Assembly (NCBI RefSeq): GCF_000382205.1
Contig: NZ_KB907787.1
Span: 783,176-847,175 of the forward strand
Source: Dyadobacter beijingensis DSM 21582
Lineage (GTDB): Bacteria; Bacteroidota; Bacteroidia; Cytophagales; Spirosomataceae
Length of the DNA: 64,000 nucleotides
Direction of reading: 5' to 3'
Shown here: positions 34,454 through 43,145 of the stretch, one piece after another
Layout of the letters: each line of letters begins with the position of its first letter
Position numbering within the stretch: position 1 is the stretch's first letter
Notes under the pieces: generated by a model
Database searches by the model: none
What the model was told of the DNA's origin: nothing
What the model saw: only the letters and a program-made list of their open reading frames with translations
Program-made: the position numbers and the translations under genes

Positions 34454-36400
34454 TCAGGTGAATACCCGGCGCAATTTCACATTCTCTACCGGCCGGATAA
34501 TGAGCGGTACCTTCTCGATTTTCACCGAACTGCTGTCCAGCCCGAACCATTTGTCTTCCGGTGTCGTGAAATCCTTTACGAAGAAATAGGTTTTCATGAC
34601 CAGCTGCTCGAAGAATGGCAGGTCGTTTTCGAACGACAGGAACCTTTCGAGCACGACAAACCGGAAATCTCCCGTAATGTTCTGCTTGCTCAGCGATTCG
34701 TACCGGCTGGTAATGTCTACTTCTTTGTTTAAAACCATGTCCTCCACCACCTTACGGAAGAACATATTGATCCGCTGATCGACGCGGAAGCCAAGGCGGA
34801 AGTTGATTTTGATGACGTTATCGTGGTTGTCTTCGTCGGACAACACCTTGTATTCCATCGTGTAAGGATCATCGGTAATGTCTACGTGGATAAACCAGTA
34901 TACATCCGCGCGTTTGGGGCGTTTCTGGAAAATGGAGTAGATGACCTTCGTTTCGATCTCCGTCGCGCGGGAGGCGTTGGTCATGAAAACGAGGTGCGTC
35001 GTGTATTTCGGAATGCTGATATCCCGGCTCAGCTCGTGCAATGCGGGCAGGTACTTTTCCAGCTTGGTATATTCGGTGAGCCTGAGTTTGATGTAAAATG
35101 CTTTGAGCCAGACGGCCATCAGCCCGGCTACCAGCGTGCCGACCATGATCGTAAACCAGCCTCCGTGGGTGAATTTCAGCAGGTTTGCGCCCAGGAACAT
35201 GCCCTCGATAAACAGGTAGAGCAGCATGAAAACGATCACTATCCAGAGGTTCACCCGTTTGATATACAAATAATAGGAGAACAGGATGGTGGTCATGATC
35301 ATCGTGAGCGTAATGGCGAGGCCGTATGCCGCTTCCATGTTCGATGATTTTTGGAAAAACAGCACCACACCGCAGCAGCCCAGCCAAAGAAGCCAGTTAA
35401 TGCTCGGCACGTACAGCTGGCCTTTCTGGTCGCTGGGGTAAATGAGGCGTACTTTGGGCCAGAAATTAAGGCGGATCGCTTCGGAAATCAATGTGAATGA
35501 CCCTGTAATGACGGCCTGGCTGGCGATAATGGCAGCCAATGTCGCGATGACAACACCTGGCAGCAGCCACCATTCGGGCATAATTTCGTAGAATGGCTTG
35601 CGGGCATCGAGCAGGTTGCCCATTTCGGTCAACAGCCAGGCCCCCTGACCGAAATAATTGAGTATCAAACAAATTTTAACGAAAATCCAGCTGATGCGGA
35701 TGTTTTCGCGTCCGCAATGGCCGAGGTCGGAATACAAGGCCTCGGCACCGGTGGTACAGAGGAAAACCGCGCCCAGCATCCAGAAACCGCCGGGATGTTT
35801 CGTGAGCAGGTCGTACCCGTAAATGGGATTGAGCGCTTTGAGGATTTCGGGATGGTTTTTGATCTGGTTCAGGCCCAGCACGCCGAGCATGACGAACCAC
35901 GTCACCATCAGCGGCCCGAATGCGCGCCCCACCACTTTGGTACCGAACGCCTGGATAACGAAAATCATCGTGAGAATGGCGATGACGATCGGAACTGTCT
36001 GAATATTAGGATAAAGCAGCTGCAAACCTTCGACTGCGGAAGACACCGAGATGGGCGGCGTAATGACCCCGTCGGCGAGCAGCGTACTCCCGCCTATCAC
36101 CGCCGGAACGGTGAGCCACTTCGCATGCTTGCGAACGAGCGCGTAAAGTGCGAAAATCCCGCCCTCGCCGCGGTTGTCGGCCCGGAGAATGAGGATCACA
36201 TATTTGATGGTGGTTTGGAGCGTGAGCGTCCAGAAAATGCAGGAAATGGCCCCGTAGATGATTTCTTCGGTAATGGGCTCATTCATGATGATGGCCTGCA
36301 TTACATAGAGCGGCGACGTCCCGATGTCGCCATATATAATGCCGAACGCCACCAGCAATCCGGCGGCCGTTACCTTGTCAACTTTGTGTTTTGATTCCAT
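34454..36400 (-). CDS. kup: KUP/HAK/KT-type potassium transporter
   Basis: The 648-residue protein is a proton-coupled potassium uptake carrier. Signatures include AFGIIYGDIGTSPLYVM at the N-terminus, GEGGIFALYALVRK, GALFLCTTGAEALYSDLGHCG-type motif (here GAVFLCTTGAEALYSDL) and about twelve membrane helices, then a cytoplasmic C-terminal domain of about 200 residues. Start and length match the family. It is followed by a good terminator and preceded by mntH, 85 bp away on the same strand. Confidence 0.93.
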   Translation of the reverse strand: MESKHKVDKVTAAGLLVAFGIIYGDIGTSPLYVMQAIIMNEPITEEIIYGAISCIFWTLTLQTTIKYVILILRADNRGEGGIFALYALVRKHAKWLTVPAVIGGSTLLADGVITPPISVSSAVEGLQLLYPNIQTVPIVIAILTMIFVIQAFGTKVVGRAFGPLMVTWFVMLGVLGLNQIKNHPEILKALNPIYGYDLLTKHPGGFWMLGAVFLCTTGAEALYSDLGHCGRENIRISWIFVKICLILNYFGQGAWLLTEMGNLLDARKPFYEIMPEWWLLPGVVIATLAAIIASQAVITGSFTLISEAIRLNFWPKVRLIYPSDQKGQLYVPSINWLLWLGCCGVVLFFQKSSNMEAAYGLAITLTMIMTTILFSYYLYIKRVNLWIVIVFMLLYLFIEGMFLGANLLKFTHGGWFTIMVGTLVAGLMAVWLKAFYIKLRLTEYTKLEKYLPALHELSRDISIPKYTTHLVFMTNASRATEIETKVIYSIFQKRPKRADVYWFIHVDITDDPYTMEYKVLSDEDNHDNVIKINFRLGFRVDQRINMFFRKVVEDMVLNKEVDITSRYESLSKQNITGDFRFVVLERFLSFENDLPFFEQLVMKTYFFVKDFTTPEDKWFGLDSSSVKIEKVPLIIRPVENVKLRRVFT

Positions 36401-36485
36401 CCACCTGTTCGTAAAAACGGCGAAAGTTAGGAAACCGCTTGCAAAGAAGGTATTACAGCATGCAATTTAATTTGTCAATGCGACA

Positions 36486-37838
36486 CTATGCGGTAAAAGT
36501 GTTGAAAAGCAGGTAACCGTTCAACCCGATAATAATGAGCGCTATTACCCAGCTGATAGCCGCCAGTGACCGCGAATTGGCAAAACGGCCCATGATTTTG
36601 CTGTTGGAAGTGAAAAATACGAGAGGTACCACCGCAAAGCTGAGTTGCAGGGAAAGTATTACCTGGCTCAGTACCAGCAACTCGGCCGTGCCGCGCTCGC
36701 CGTACAAATAGGAAACGATCAGTGCCGGAATGATGGCGATACCGCGGGTAAGCAGCCGGCGTACCCAGGGTTTCAGGCGAATATTAAGGAATCCTTCCAT
36801 GACGATCTGCCCCGCGAGTGTGCCCGTGAGCGTAGAGCTCTGGCCCGACGCAAGCAATGCCAGCGCGAAGAATATCCCCGCGAAGCTTACGCCCAGCACG
36901 GGATCGAGCAGGTGGTAGGCGTCGGTAATGTCGGCGATCGTGTAGTGGCCGTTGGCGTGGAATGCCGATGCGGCGAGGATCAGGATAGAGCCGTTGATGA
37001 AGAACGCCAGCGCCAGCGAAACGGTGGAGTCGAGGGTCGCGAAGCGGATCGCGGTACGTTTGCCCTCCTCATCCTTTTTGAAATTACGGGTTTGAACGAT
37101 GCTGGAATGTAAATACAGGTTGTGGGGCATCACGGTAGCACCCAGTATGCCGATAGCGATATAAAGCATGCCGGAGTCCGTCACGATCTCTTTTTTCGGC
37201 AAAAGCCCGCCCATAATGCCCGCTAACGAGGGTTGCGAGACGATCATTTCATACACGAAGCTCAGCAGGATAATGCTCATCAGCCCTGCCACGATGCTTT
37301 CGATAATGCGAAATCCTTTTTGCTGAAAATATAAAACAATCAGCACGTCGAATGCGGTGAACAACACACCAATGGGCAGAGGAAGTCCGAAAAGCAGGTT
37401 CAACGCAATGGCCGAGCCGATCACCTCGGCGAGGTCGGTGGCGGCGATGGCGATTTCGGAGAGCAGCCACAGCACAAACGATACGGGACGGGAATAATAA
37501 TCACGGCAGGCCTGGGCAAGGTCTCGGCCGGATGCGATGCCGAGTTTCAGCGACAAATGCTGCAAAAGCATGGCAAAGAGGTTCGAGATCAGGATCACCG
37601 AAAGCAACGTGTAGCCAAACCGCGAGCCGCCTTCAATATCGGTAGCCCAGTTGCCCGGATCGATGTAGCCTACGGCCACCATGAGCCCTGGCCCGGCGAA
37701 TGCCGCCATTTTTTTCCAGAAACCGGCGCCCTCCGGCACCGAAATGGAAGAGTGCACTTCCGACAGCGATCGGAGCTGGTCGCTGTGATCCGGCGTTTTA
37801 TCTTGCAATGATGAATTTACTTTTAAATCGTCAATCAT
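36486..37838 (-). CDS. mntH: Nramp-family manganese/iron transporter
   Basis: The 450-residue protein is an Nramp divalent-metal/proton symporter with the metal-binding motif DPGNW (residues 60-64) in helix 1 and MPHNLYLHSS in helix 6. About eleven hydrophobic segments are visible. I start at ATG 37838, since the longer frame opens with TTG. The gene is divergent from a DtxR/MntR-type regulator, and a DtxR-like box covers its -33 region, so repression by manganese or iron is strongly suggested. Confidence 0.93.
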   Translation of the reverse strand: MIDDLKVNSSLQDKTPDHSDQLRSLSEVHSSISVPEGAGFWKKMAAFAGPGLMVAVGYIDPGNWATDIEGGSRFGYTLLSVILISNLFAMLLQHLSLKLGIASGRDLAQACRDYYSRPVSFVLWLLSEIAIAATDLAEVIGSAIALNLLFGLPLPIGVLFTAFDVLIVLYFQQKGFRIIESIVAGLMSIILLSFVYEMIVSQPSLAGIMGGLLPKKEIVTDSGMLYIAIGILGATVMPHNLYLHSSIVQTRNFKKDEEGKRTAIRFATLDSTVSLALAFFINGSILILAASAFHANGHYTIADITDAYHLLDPVLGVSFAGIFFALALLASGQSSTLTGTLAGQIVMEGFLNIRLKPWVRRLLTRGIAIIPALIVSYLYGERGTAELLVLSQVILSLQLSFAVVPLVFFTSNSKIMGRFANSRSLAAISWVIALIIIGLNGYLLFNTFTA

Positions 37839-37878
37839 TTCCGTACTCTCCGAAATAAACAATTAAGTTCTCTGAAAT

Positions 37879-37886
37879 CAAAGATA
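37879..37886 (-). promoter_or_regulatory. -7 element of the mntH promoter
   Basis: On the minus strand 37886-37879 reads TATCTTTG, a perfect TAnnTTTG. The expected -33 position (37906-37909) lies inside the DtxR-type box. The leader would be about 35 bases. Confidence 0.6.
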
Positions 37887-37905
37887 AGGAAATTCTTAAT
37901 ATATT

Positions 37906-37921
37906 TTTAGGTTAGCCTAAA
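37906..37921. promoter_or_regulatory. DtxR/MntR-type operator
   Basis: TTTAGGTTAGCCTAAA is symmetric at 14 of 16 positions and closely matches the DtxR/IdeR-type box (TTAGGTTAGCCTAA). It overlaps the -33 region of mntH and lies just upstream of the -33 region of the divergent regulator. Binding of the neighbouring regulator is the simplest explanation. Confidence 0.8.
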
Positions 37922-37947
37922 TTTTTTAATTTACAGATTGGAAATCG

Positions 37948-37955
37948 TACTTTTG
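37948..37955 (+). promoter_or_regulatory. -7 element of the DtxR-family regulator gene
   Basis: TACTTTTG fits TAnnTTTG, 39 bp before the start at 37994. The -33 position holds only a T-rich tract (37922-37927). Confidence 0.5.
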
Positions 37956-37993
37956 CCGGATAGTCAAGATTTGGTAACCGGGGCATATTGGGC

Positions 37994-38656
37994 ATGCAGA
38001 ACTCCTTCACAGAAGAAAATTACTTAAAGATCATCCACGCACTCTCCGGCCGCGACGGCGCGGAGGTGAGTACCAATGCGCTCGCAGAGAGTACGTCTAC
38101 GCGCGCGGCGTCGGTGACGGACATGCTGCGGAAGCTGGCCGACAAGGGATTGATCCATTATAAAAAATACCAGGGCGTTACGCTCACGGAAAGCGGGGAG
38201 AAAGTGGCGATCAAGGTAATCCGCAAACACAGGCTCTGGGAGGTATTTTTGGTCGAAAAACTGGGTTTTGGCTGGGACGAAGTGCATGATATTGCCGAAG
38301 AGCTGGAACATATTCCGTCCGAAGTGCTGGTGGAAAAGCTCGACGCATTCCTGGGGCATCCGAAGTTCGATCCGCACGGCGACCCCATCCCCGACGCCAA
38401 AGGAAACCTTACAGAACCCGATTACCTGATCATGACCGACGTGCAGGTTGGTGAAAAAGTGTTAATGATGGGGGTACTCGACCATGCGCCTTCTTTCCTG
38501 CAACACCTTGATCGGTCGGGGATTACGCTCGGGGCGGTGATAGAGGTGCAGGAAATTAATGAATACGACAAGTCGGCATCCGTACGGATTAACGGCGGAC
38601 AGACGTTGTTTATCAGTCTCGAAGTGTCCAAAAACCTGCTGGTACAGCGCCGATGA
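37994..38656 (+). CDS. DtxR/MntR-family metal-dependent repressor
   Basis: The 220-residue protein has an N-terminal winged helix (SFTEENYLKIIHAL, ALAESTSTRAASVTDMLRKLADKGLIHYKKY), a dimerisation/metal domain with VRKHRLWEVFLVEKL-type and LEHIPSEVLVEKLDAFLGHP stretches, and a C-terminal FeoA/SH3-like domain (about 150-220). It most likely represses the divergent mntH when Mn or Fe is plentiful. I start at ATG 37994; the frame upstream opens with TTG. It is followed after 14 bp by an LptG-type permease gene. Confidence 0.9.
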   Translation: MQNSFTEENYLKIIHALSGRDGAEVSTNALAESTSTRAASVTDMLRKLADKGLIHYKKYQGVTLTESGEKVAIKVIRKHRLWEVFLVEKLGFGWDEVHDIAEELEHIPSEVLVEKLDAFLGHPKFDPHGDPIPDAKGNLTEPDYLIMTDVQVGEKVLMMGVLDHAPSFLQHLDRSGITLGAVIEVQEINEYDKSASVRINGGQTLFISLEVSKNLLVQRR

Positions 38657-38670
38657 GACCATAACCAGCC

Positions 38671-39753
38671 ATGAACTTCAAAATCCTCGATCGGTACCTG
38701 ATCAAAAACTTCCTGATTACCTACGTGTTCGTGGCGTTCGTCATCGTACTGATCATCTGTATGATCGACTACACGGAAAAGGTGGATGACTTTCTCGACA
38801 AAAAAGCGCCGCTCAAAGAGATCATCATCGACTACTACCTCAACCTGATCCCTTACTGGATCAACTACATCAGTCCGCTGATGGTGTTCATCGCGACGGT
38901 GTTTTTCACCTCCCGCATTGCCGCGCGGACGGAGATCATCGCCATGCTGAGCAGCGGGATCAGTTTTACACGGATGCTCATGCCCTACATGGCCGGTGCA
39001 GTGGTACTGGGGATTCTGACGTTCATCCAGGTAGGCTGGATTTTGCCCAAGGCCAACAAGATCCGCAATGGTTTTGAGAAAACTTATGTGAAAAACGAAT
39101 TCTATTTCAGCGGGCATAACGTGCATATCACCATCGCGCCCGATGTGTATGCATATTTGGAAAGCTACAATACCACGACGCAAACGGGTAACAAATTCAC
39201 GATGGAGACGATCAAAGGCACGAACCTGCTCCAAAAGTTTTACGCCGAAAAGATCGTCTGGCAGCCGAAAAAGAGGAAATGGACGCTTCAAAACTACCAG
39301 GTACGTACGCTCGACAGCCTCGGCGAGCGCCTGAGCCGCGGAACGGCCATCGATACGACCATCAACCTCTCGCCCAAAGATTTCGAAAGCGATTATAACC
39401 TCTTCGAAACATTTACGTTACCCGAGCTGAATGCCTACATCGACCTGCTTAAAAGCCGCGGCGCCGATGGGCTGGAAGTGTACCTCATTGAAAAATACAC
39501 CCGTTTCACCCAGCCGTTCGCGATCCTGATCCTGACGGCCATCGGCGTGATCGTGTCGGCGCGGAAGAGCCGTCGCGGGGTGGGCTGGCAGATCGCGCTC
39601 GGTTTTATGCTCGCATTCATTTACATTCTTTTCTTTTTGCTCTCGAAAGGTGTTGCGGAGGCCGGGACCATTAATACGCTGTTCGCGGTATGGCTGCCGA
39701 ATATCGTTTTTTCGGGCATCGGGGTGCTGCTTTATAAAACATTACCGAGGTAA
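38671..39753 (+). CDS. LptF/LptG (YjgP/YjgQ) family permease
   Basis: The 360-residue membrane protein has the LptF/G architecture: helices near residues 12-35, 53-75 and 97-120, a periplasmic beta-jellyroll (about 125-260) and three C-terminal helices. The start FKILDRYLIKNFLITYVF is typical of LptG. It forms the channel of the ATP-driven lipopolysaccharide export machine. Only one copy is present here. Its stop is followed 3 bp later by the EamA gene. Confidence 0.88.
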   Translation: MNFKILDRYLIKNFLITYVFVAFVIVLIICMIDYTEKVDDFLDKKAPLKEIIIDYYLNLIPYWINYISPLMVFIATVFFTSRIAARTEIIAMLSSGISFTRMLMPYMAGAVVLGILTFIQVGWILPKANKIRNGFEKTYVKNEFYFSGHNVHITIAPDVYAYLESYNTTTQTGNKFTMETIKGTNLLQKFYAEKIVWQPKKRKWTLQNYQVRTLDSLGERLSRGTAIDTTINLSPKDFESDYNLFETFTLPELNAYIDLLKSRGADGLEVYLIEKYTRFTQPFAILILTAIGVIVSARKSRRGVGWQIALGFMLAFIYILFFLLSKGVAEAGTINTLFAVWLPNIVFSGIGVLLYKTLPR

Positions 39754-39756
39754 ATC

Positions 39757-40680
39757 ATGCTGTCGTCTACGTCCGTCCGCGCTTACCTGCATTTGCACTT
39801 CCTGGTGATGATCTGGGGCTTCACGGCCATTGTGGGGCTGATGGTGAGCATTTCGCCGGTGGCACTGGTGCTCTACCGGACGCTTTTCGCGGCGGTCGGG
39901 CTCGGGTTGGTGATATTGTTTTTCAAAAAACCGTTTTCCGCTGCCGGGCGCGATCTGGTCAAAATGCTTTCCGTCGGTTTTGTGCTCTCGGCGCACTGGA
40001 TGCTGTTTTTTTCCTCCGCCCGCGTTTCGACAGCGTCGGTTTGCCTGGCTGGAATGGCCACCACTTCGCTCTGGACGAGCCTGCTGGAACCTTTGGTAAA
40101 CAAACGAAAAGTGCGGCCGCTGGAAGTAGGGCTGGGGATTCTGGCGTTTGCGGGGTTGTATGTGGTATTTAAATTTGAATTCGACCACGCGCTGGGCCTG
40201 GGCCTGGCATTGGCCTCCGCCATGCTGGCGGCGACATTCACGGTGGCCAACAGCCGCCTCGTGCAGCGGATCGATGCGTGGGTGATCACATTTTATGAAA
40301 TGGTAGGTGCCACATTGTTTTCCCTACTGTTTTTAGGTATTTCTGAAAACAAAAACTGGAATGGCGGCGCGCCATTCGTCCCCGCGGCAGGCGACTGGGT
40401 CTGGATTTTGTTCCTCGCATTCGTATGCACCGTGTACGCGAGCACGATGGCGACGCAGCTGATGAAGCAGTTCTCGGCTTACCTTATCAACCTCACCATC
40501 AACCTCGAACCTGTGTACGGCATTGCACTGGCGTTTTTTATATTCGGGGAAAAAGAGCGGATGACGCAGGGATTTTACATGGGCACGCTGCTGATTTTGC
40601 TGGCCGTGCTGCTGTACCCTTTGTTGACCACGGCTATTTTGAGGAAACGTAACCGAAAGATAATTGAGGCCGGTAAATAG
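39757..40680 (+). CDS. EamA/DMT-family transporter
   Basis: The 307-residue protein has ten predicted membrane helices in two EamA repeats, with the typical FLVMIWGFTAIVGLMVSISPVALVLYRT start and a second half ending LTINLEPVYGIALAFFIFGE. DMT transporters export small metabolites. The substrate is unknown. It is coupled to the upstream LptG-type gene by a 3-bp gap. Confidence 0.87.
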   Translation: MLSSTSVRAYLHLHFLVMIWGFTAIVGLMVSISPVALVLYRTLFAAVGLGLVILFFKKPFSAAGRDLVKMLSVGFVLSAHWMLFFSSARVSTASVCLAGMATTSLWTSLLEPLVNKRKVRPLEVGLGILAFAGLYVVFKFEFDHALGLGLALASAMLAATFTVANSRLVQRIDAWVITFYEMVGATLFSLLFLGISENKNWNGGAPFVPAAGDWVWILFLAFVCTVYASTMATQLMKQFSAYLINLTINLEPVYGIALAFFIFGEKERMTQGFYMGTLLILLAVLLYPLLTTAILRKRNRKIIEAGK

Positions 40681-40733
40681 GTGTTAATGCACCGCCGGGC
40701 GGGATGAGAAGGAGCATATTAACTTATTACTGC

Positions 40734-40741
40734 TATTTTTG
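40734..40741 (+). promoter_or_regulatory. -7 element of the glycan cassette promoter
   Basis: TATTTTTG matches TAnnTTTG and lies 24 bp before the first glycosyltransferase start. No clear -33 is visible. Confidence 0.45.
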
Positions 40742-40765
40742 TCGATTCAACCAACAGGGTGACTT

Positions 40766-41716
40766 ATGAATCCAGCTCGTTTACTTTTAGTCATACCATG
40801 CTACAATGAGGAAGCGATCTTGTACCGGACGTATGCTAAATTAAACACGTACTACAACGGCATCAAGGAGCAGGGCCTCATTGCGGAGGACAGTCGCATC
40901 TGTTTTGTGAACGATGGCAGCCGGGACAAAACCTGGACGATCATCGAGGACCTGTGCAGCCAGGACCCGAATGTGATAGGGGTAGGGCTTTCGCGCAATT
41001 TTGGTCACCAGAGCGCCATTATGGCCGGTCTGGAACAGCACGTCGACGATTTCGACGCCTTTATCACCATCGACGCCGACTTGCAGGACGATATCAACGC
41101 GATAACCGCCATGATCGAAAAGCACCGCGAAGGCGCCATGATCGTGTACGGTGTGCGCTCCGACCGCAGATCCGATTCATGGTTCAAGCGCTCCACCGCC
41201 GAAGGTTTTTATGTACTAATGCAAAAAATGGGCGTACCGGTGGTGTTCAACCATGCAGATTTCCGTTTGATGGATCGCCGCGTACTCAAAGAGCTCGGAA
41301 ACTTCCGGGAAATCAATATGTTCCTCCGCGGCATTGTTCCGCTGATCGGATTTAAAAATGAGAAGGTATTTTACAGCCGCCTGGAACGGGAGGCCGGCGA
41401 AACGAAATACCCGCTTTCCAAAATGCTGCTTTTCGCCTGGAACGGCATTACTTCGTTTTCCACATTCCCGATGCGGCTCGTGCTGTATTTCGGATTTGCG
41501 AATTTCCTGATCGCCATGCTGATCGTCGTGTACATTCTTTTTTCGTTCCTGATCGGCCATACCGTGCCCGGCTGGACGTCGACGATGCTGCCGCTCACAT
41601 TTTTCAGTGGTTTCAACATGATGGCCCTTGGCCTGATCGGTGAATATATCGGTAAGATTTATGAAGAAGTAAAAGGCCGTCCACGCTATATCATAGAAAA
41701 AATTGTCAATGAATAG
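40766..41716 (+). CDS. GT2 glycosyltransferase, polyprenyl-phosphate sugar synthase type
   Basis: The 316-residue protein is a family 2 glycosyltransferase of the DPM1/GtrB type. It shows IPCYNEEA near the start, FVNDGSRDKTW, the metal-binding ITIDADLQDD, and two C-terminal membrane helices (about 235-290). Such enzymes load a sugar from a nucleotide donor onto undecaprenyl phosphate, providing the donor for GT-C enzymes outside the membrane. The next gene, overlapping by 8 bp, encodes a GT-C-like membrane protein. Confidence 0.88.
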   Translation: MNPARLLLVIPCYNEEAILYRTYAKLNTYYNGIKEQGLIAEDSRICFVNDGSRDKTWTIIEDLCSQDPNVIGVGLSRNFGHQSAIMAGLEQHVDDFDAFITIDADLQDDINAITAMIEKHREGAMIVYGVRSDRRSDSWFKRSTAEGFYVLMQKMGVPVVFNHADFRLMDRRVLKELGNFREINMFLRGIVPLIGFKNEKVFYSRLEREAGETKYPLSKMLLFAWNGITSFSTFPMRLVLYFGFANFLIAMLIVVYILFSFLIGHTVPGWTSTMLPLTFFSGFNMMALGLIGEYIGKIYEEVKGRPRYIIEKIVNE

Positions 41717-43145
41717 ATTTTATAGAAAATACCGGGTTGTAGGTAACTGGATCAATATTCTCCTGATGCTGACCGTGCTGGTGCCGCTGCTGGCGCTTTC
41801 GTATTTCAATCATCCGTCCCCGGCGGACGACTTCTGCTACATTTTCACGGTATTCAAAATCGGCTGGTTCGAGGCCATGAAGCTGTATTATACCGAATGG
41901 ACCGGCCGCTATTTTGGTATTTTCCTCAACCATACCAGTCCGCTGCTATTCCATTCGATCATCGGCTTCAAAGTGCTGCCTGTCATCCTGCTTACGGGAA
42001 TGGTATTCGCATTGTACAGCCTCTTCCGGCATTTAACCCCCACATTATCGAGGCTGGCGCATCTGGGCTTCGCAGGCGTCGTGTTCTTTTTGTACATCCT
42101 TAAAATGATGAGCATTTCGGAGGCGTTCTACTGGATGGCGGCCTTCGTGACCTATACCGTGCCGAATATCCTCACCTTGCTCTGGATCGTGCTCGTGCTG
42201 CGCTGGTACCGGCAGGATACGCAGCCGGCCAAGCTGCTGGTGGGCGCATTGTCGGGGTTCCTGATATTCGCCGTGATCGGCAGCAGCGAAACCAACCTGC
42301 TTATTATGGTGCTCCTTGTGGGCGCGTGGCTGGCTTACCGGGTGCTTTTCCACCGCAAAGTGGATGCATTCATGGTTGCGATGGCGGTGGTGACGGGCCT
42401 TTCGTGCTACTTTTACTTCGCGTCTCCGGGCAATGCGGCGCGCATCGGTGGCAACCCGCTGGGCGGCAACATCCCGTTCTCGGTAGTTTCTTCATTTAAG
42501 AAATTGGCTTACCTCGGGTACGACTGGGTTTTCCGTACGCCACTGATATTCTTCTCGCTGGCGTGGATTTTCGTGCTTTCGCGACTGTCCGACGGCGCCC
42601 GCAACTACTTCTCGATCCCCATATGGTACGCCGTGCTGCTGTTTATCGGCGTACTGTCGGCGCAGCTGTTCCCTTCCTATTACGGCGTAGGCATCGAGCC
42701 CACGCCCCGCGTGATCAACTGCGTGTATTTCTTCTTCCTCATCGGCTGGTTTTACATGATAGGCGTGGTATTTCATTATATCAAACAGCGAAAGTTTACC
42801 GCATTGAATTTCACCACCGTGCGGTATGGCATCGTCTGCGCGGTACTGGTCGTGTCCGTAGCAATGTCGTTCGTTCGCAGCAGCAATGTAAAAATGATGT
42901 ACTCCGACCTGCTGAAAGGCAAAGCGGCGGCATTCGACAAGGAAATGTACCAACGCTATGCATTGATCAAGAACGCGCAGGAGGACATCCTGTACCTGCC
43001 GCCGATCCGCTCGAAACCGATGACGATCTTCCTCGACGACGATATCAAAACCGACCGCAACCACTGGTGGAACAAATGCACGGCGGGTTATTTTGGCAAG
43101 GAGGCCATTTACATGAAAGATACCGAAGGTGAACAACAGCAATAA
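41709..43145 (+). CDS. Polytopic membrane protein, GT-C-like (DUF6056-type)
   Basis: The 478-residue protein has about eleven membrane helices. After the first helix comes SYFNHPSPADDFCY, an acidic Asp-Asp motif in the first extracytoplasmic loop, as in GT-C glycosyltransferases. A long final soluble part ends the protein. The overall pattern resembles DUF6056. It probably transfers the lipid-linked sugar made by the preceding GT2. ATG 41709 overlaps the GT2 stop by 8 bp. A preceding in-frame TTG is a less likely start. Confidence 0.7.
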   Translation: MNRFYRKYRVVGNWINILLMLTVLVPLLALSYFNHPSPADDFCYIFTVFKIGWFEAMKLYYTEWTGRYFGIFLNHTSPLLFHSIIGFKVLPVILLTGMVFALYSLFRHLTPTLSRLAHLGFAGVVFFLYILKMMSISEAFYWMAAFVTYTVPNILTLLWIVLVLRWYRQDTQPAKLLVGALSGFLIFAVIGSSETNLLIMVLLVGAWLAYRVLFHRKVDAFMVAMAVVTGLSCYFYFASPGNAARIGGNPLGGNIPFSVVSSFKKLAYLGYDWVFRTPLIFFSLAWIFVLSRLSDGARNYFSIPIWYAVLLFIGVLSAQLFPSYYGVGIEPTPRVINCVYFFFLIGWFYMIGVVFHYIKQRKFTALNFTTVRYGIVCAVLVVSVAMSFVRSSNVKMMYSDLLKGKAAAFDKEMYQRYALIKNAQEDILYLPPIRSKPMTIFLDDDIKTDRNHWWNKCTAGYFGKEAIYMKDTEGEQQQ

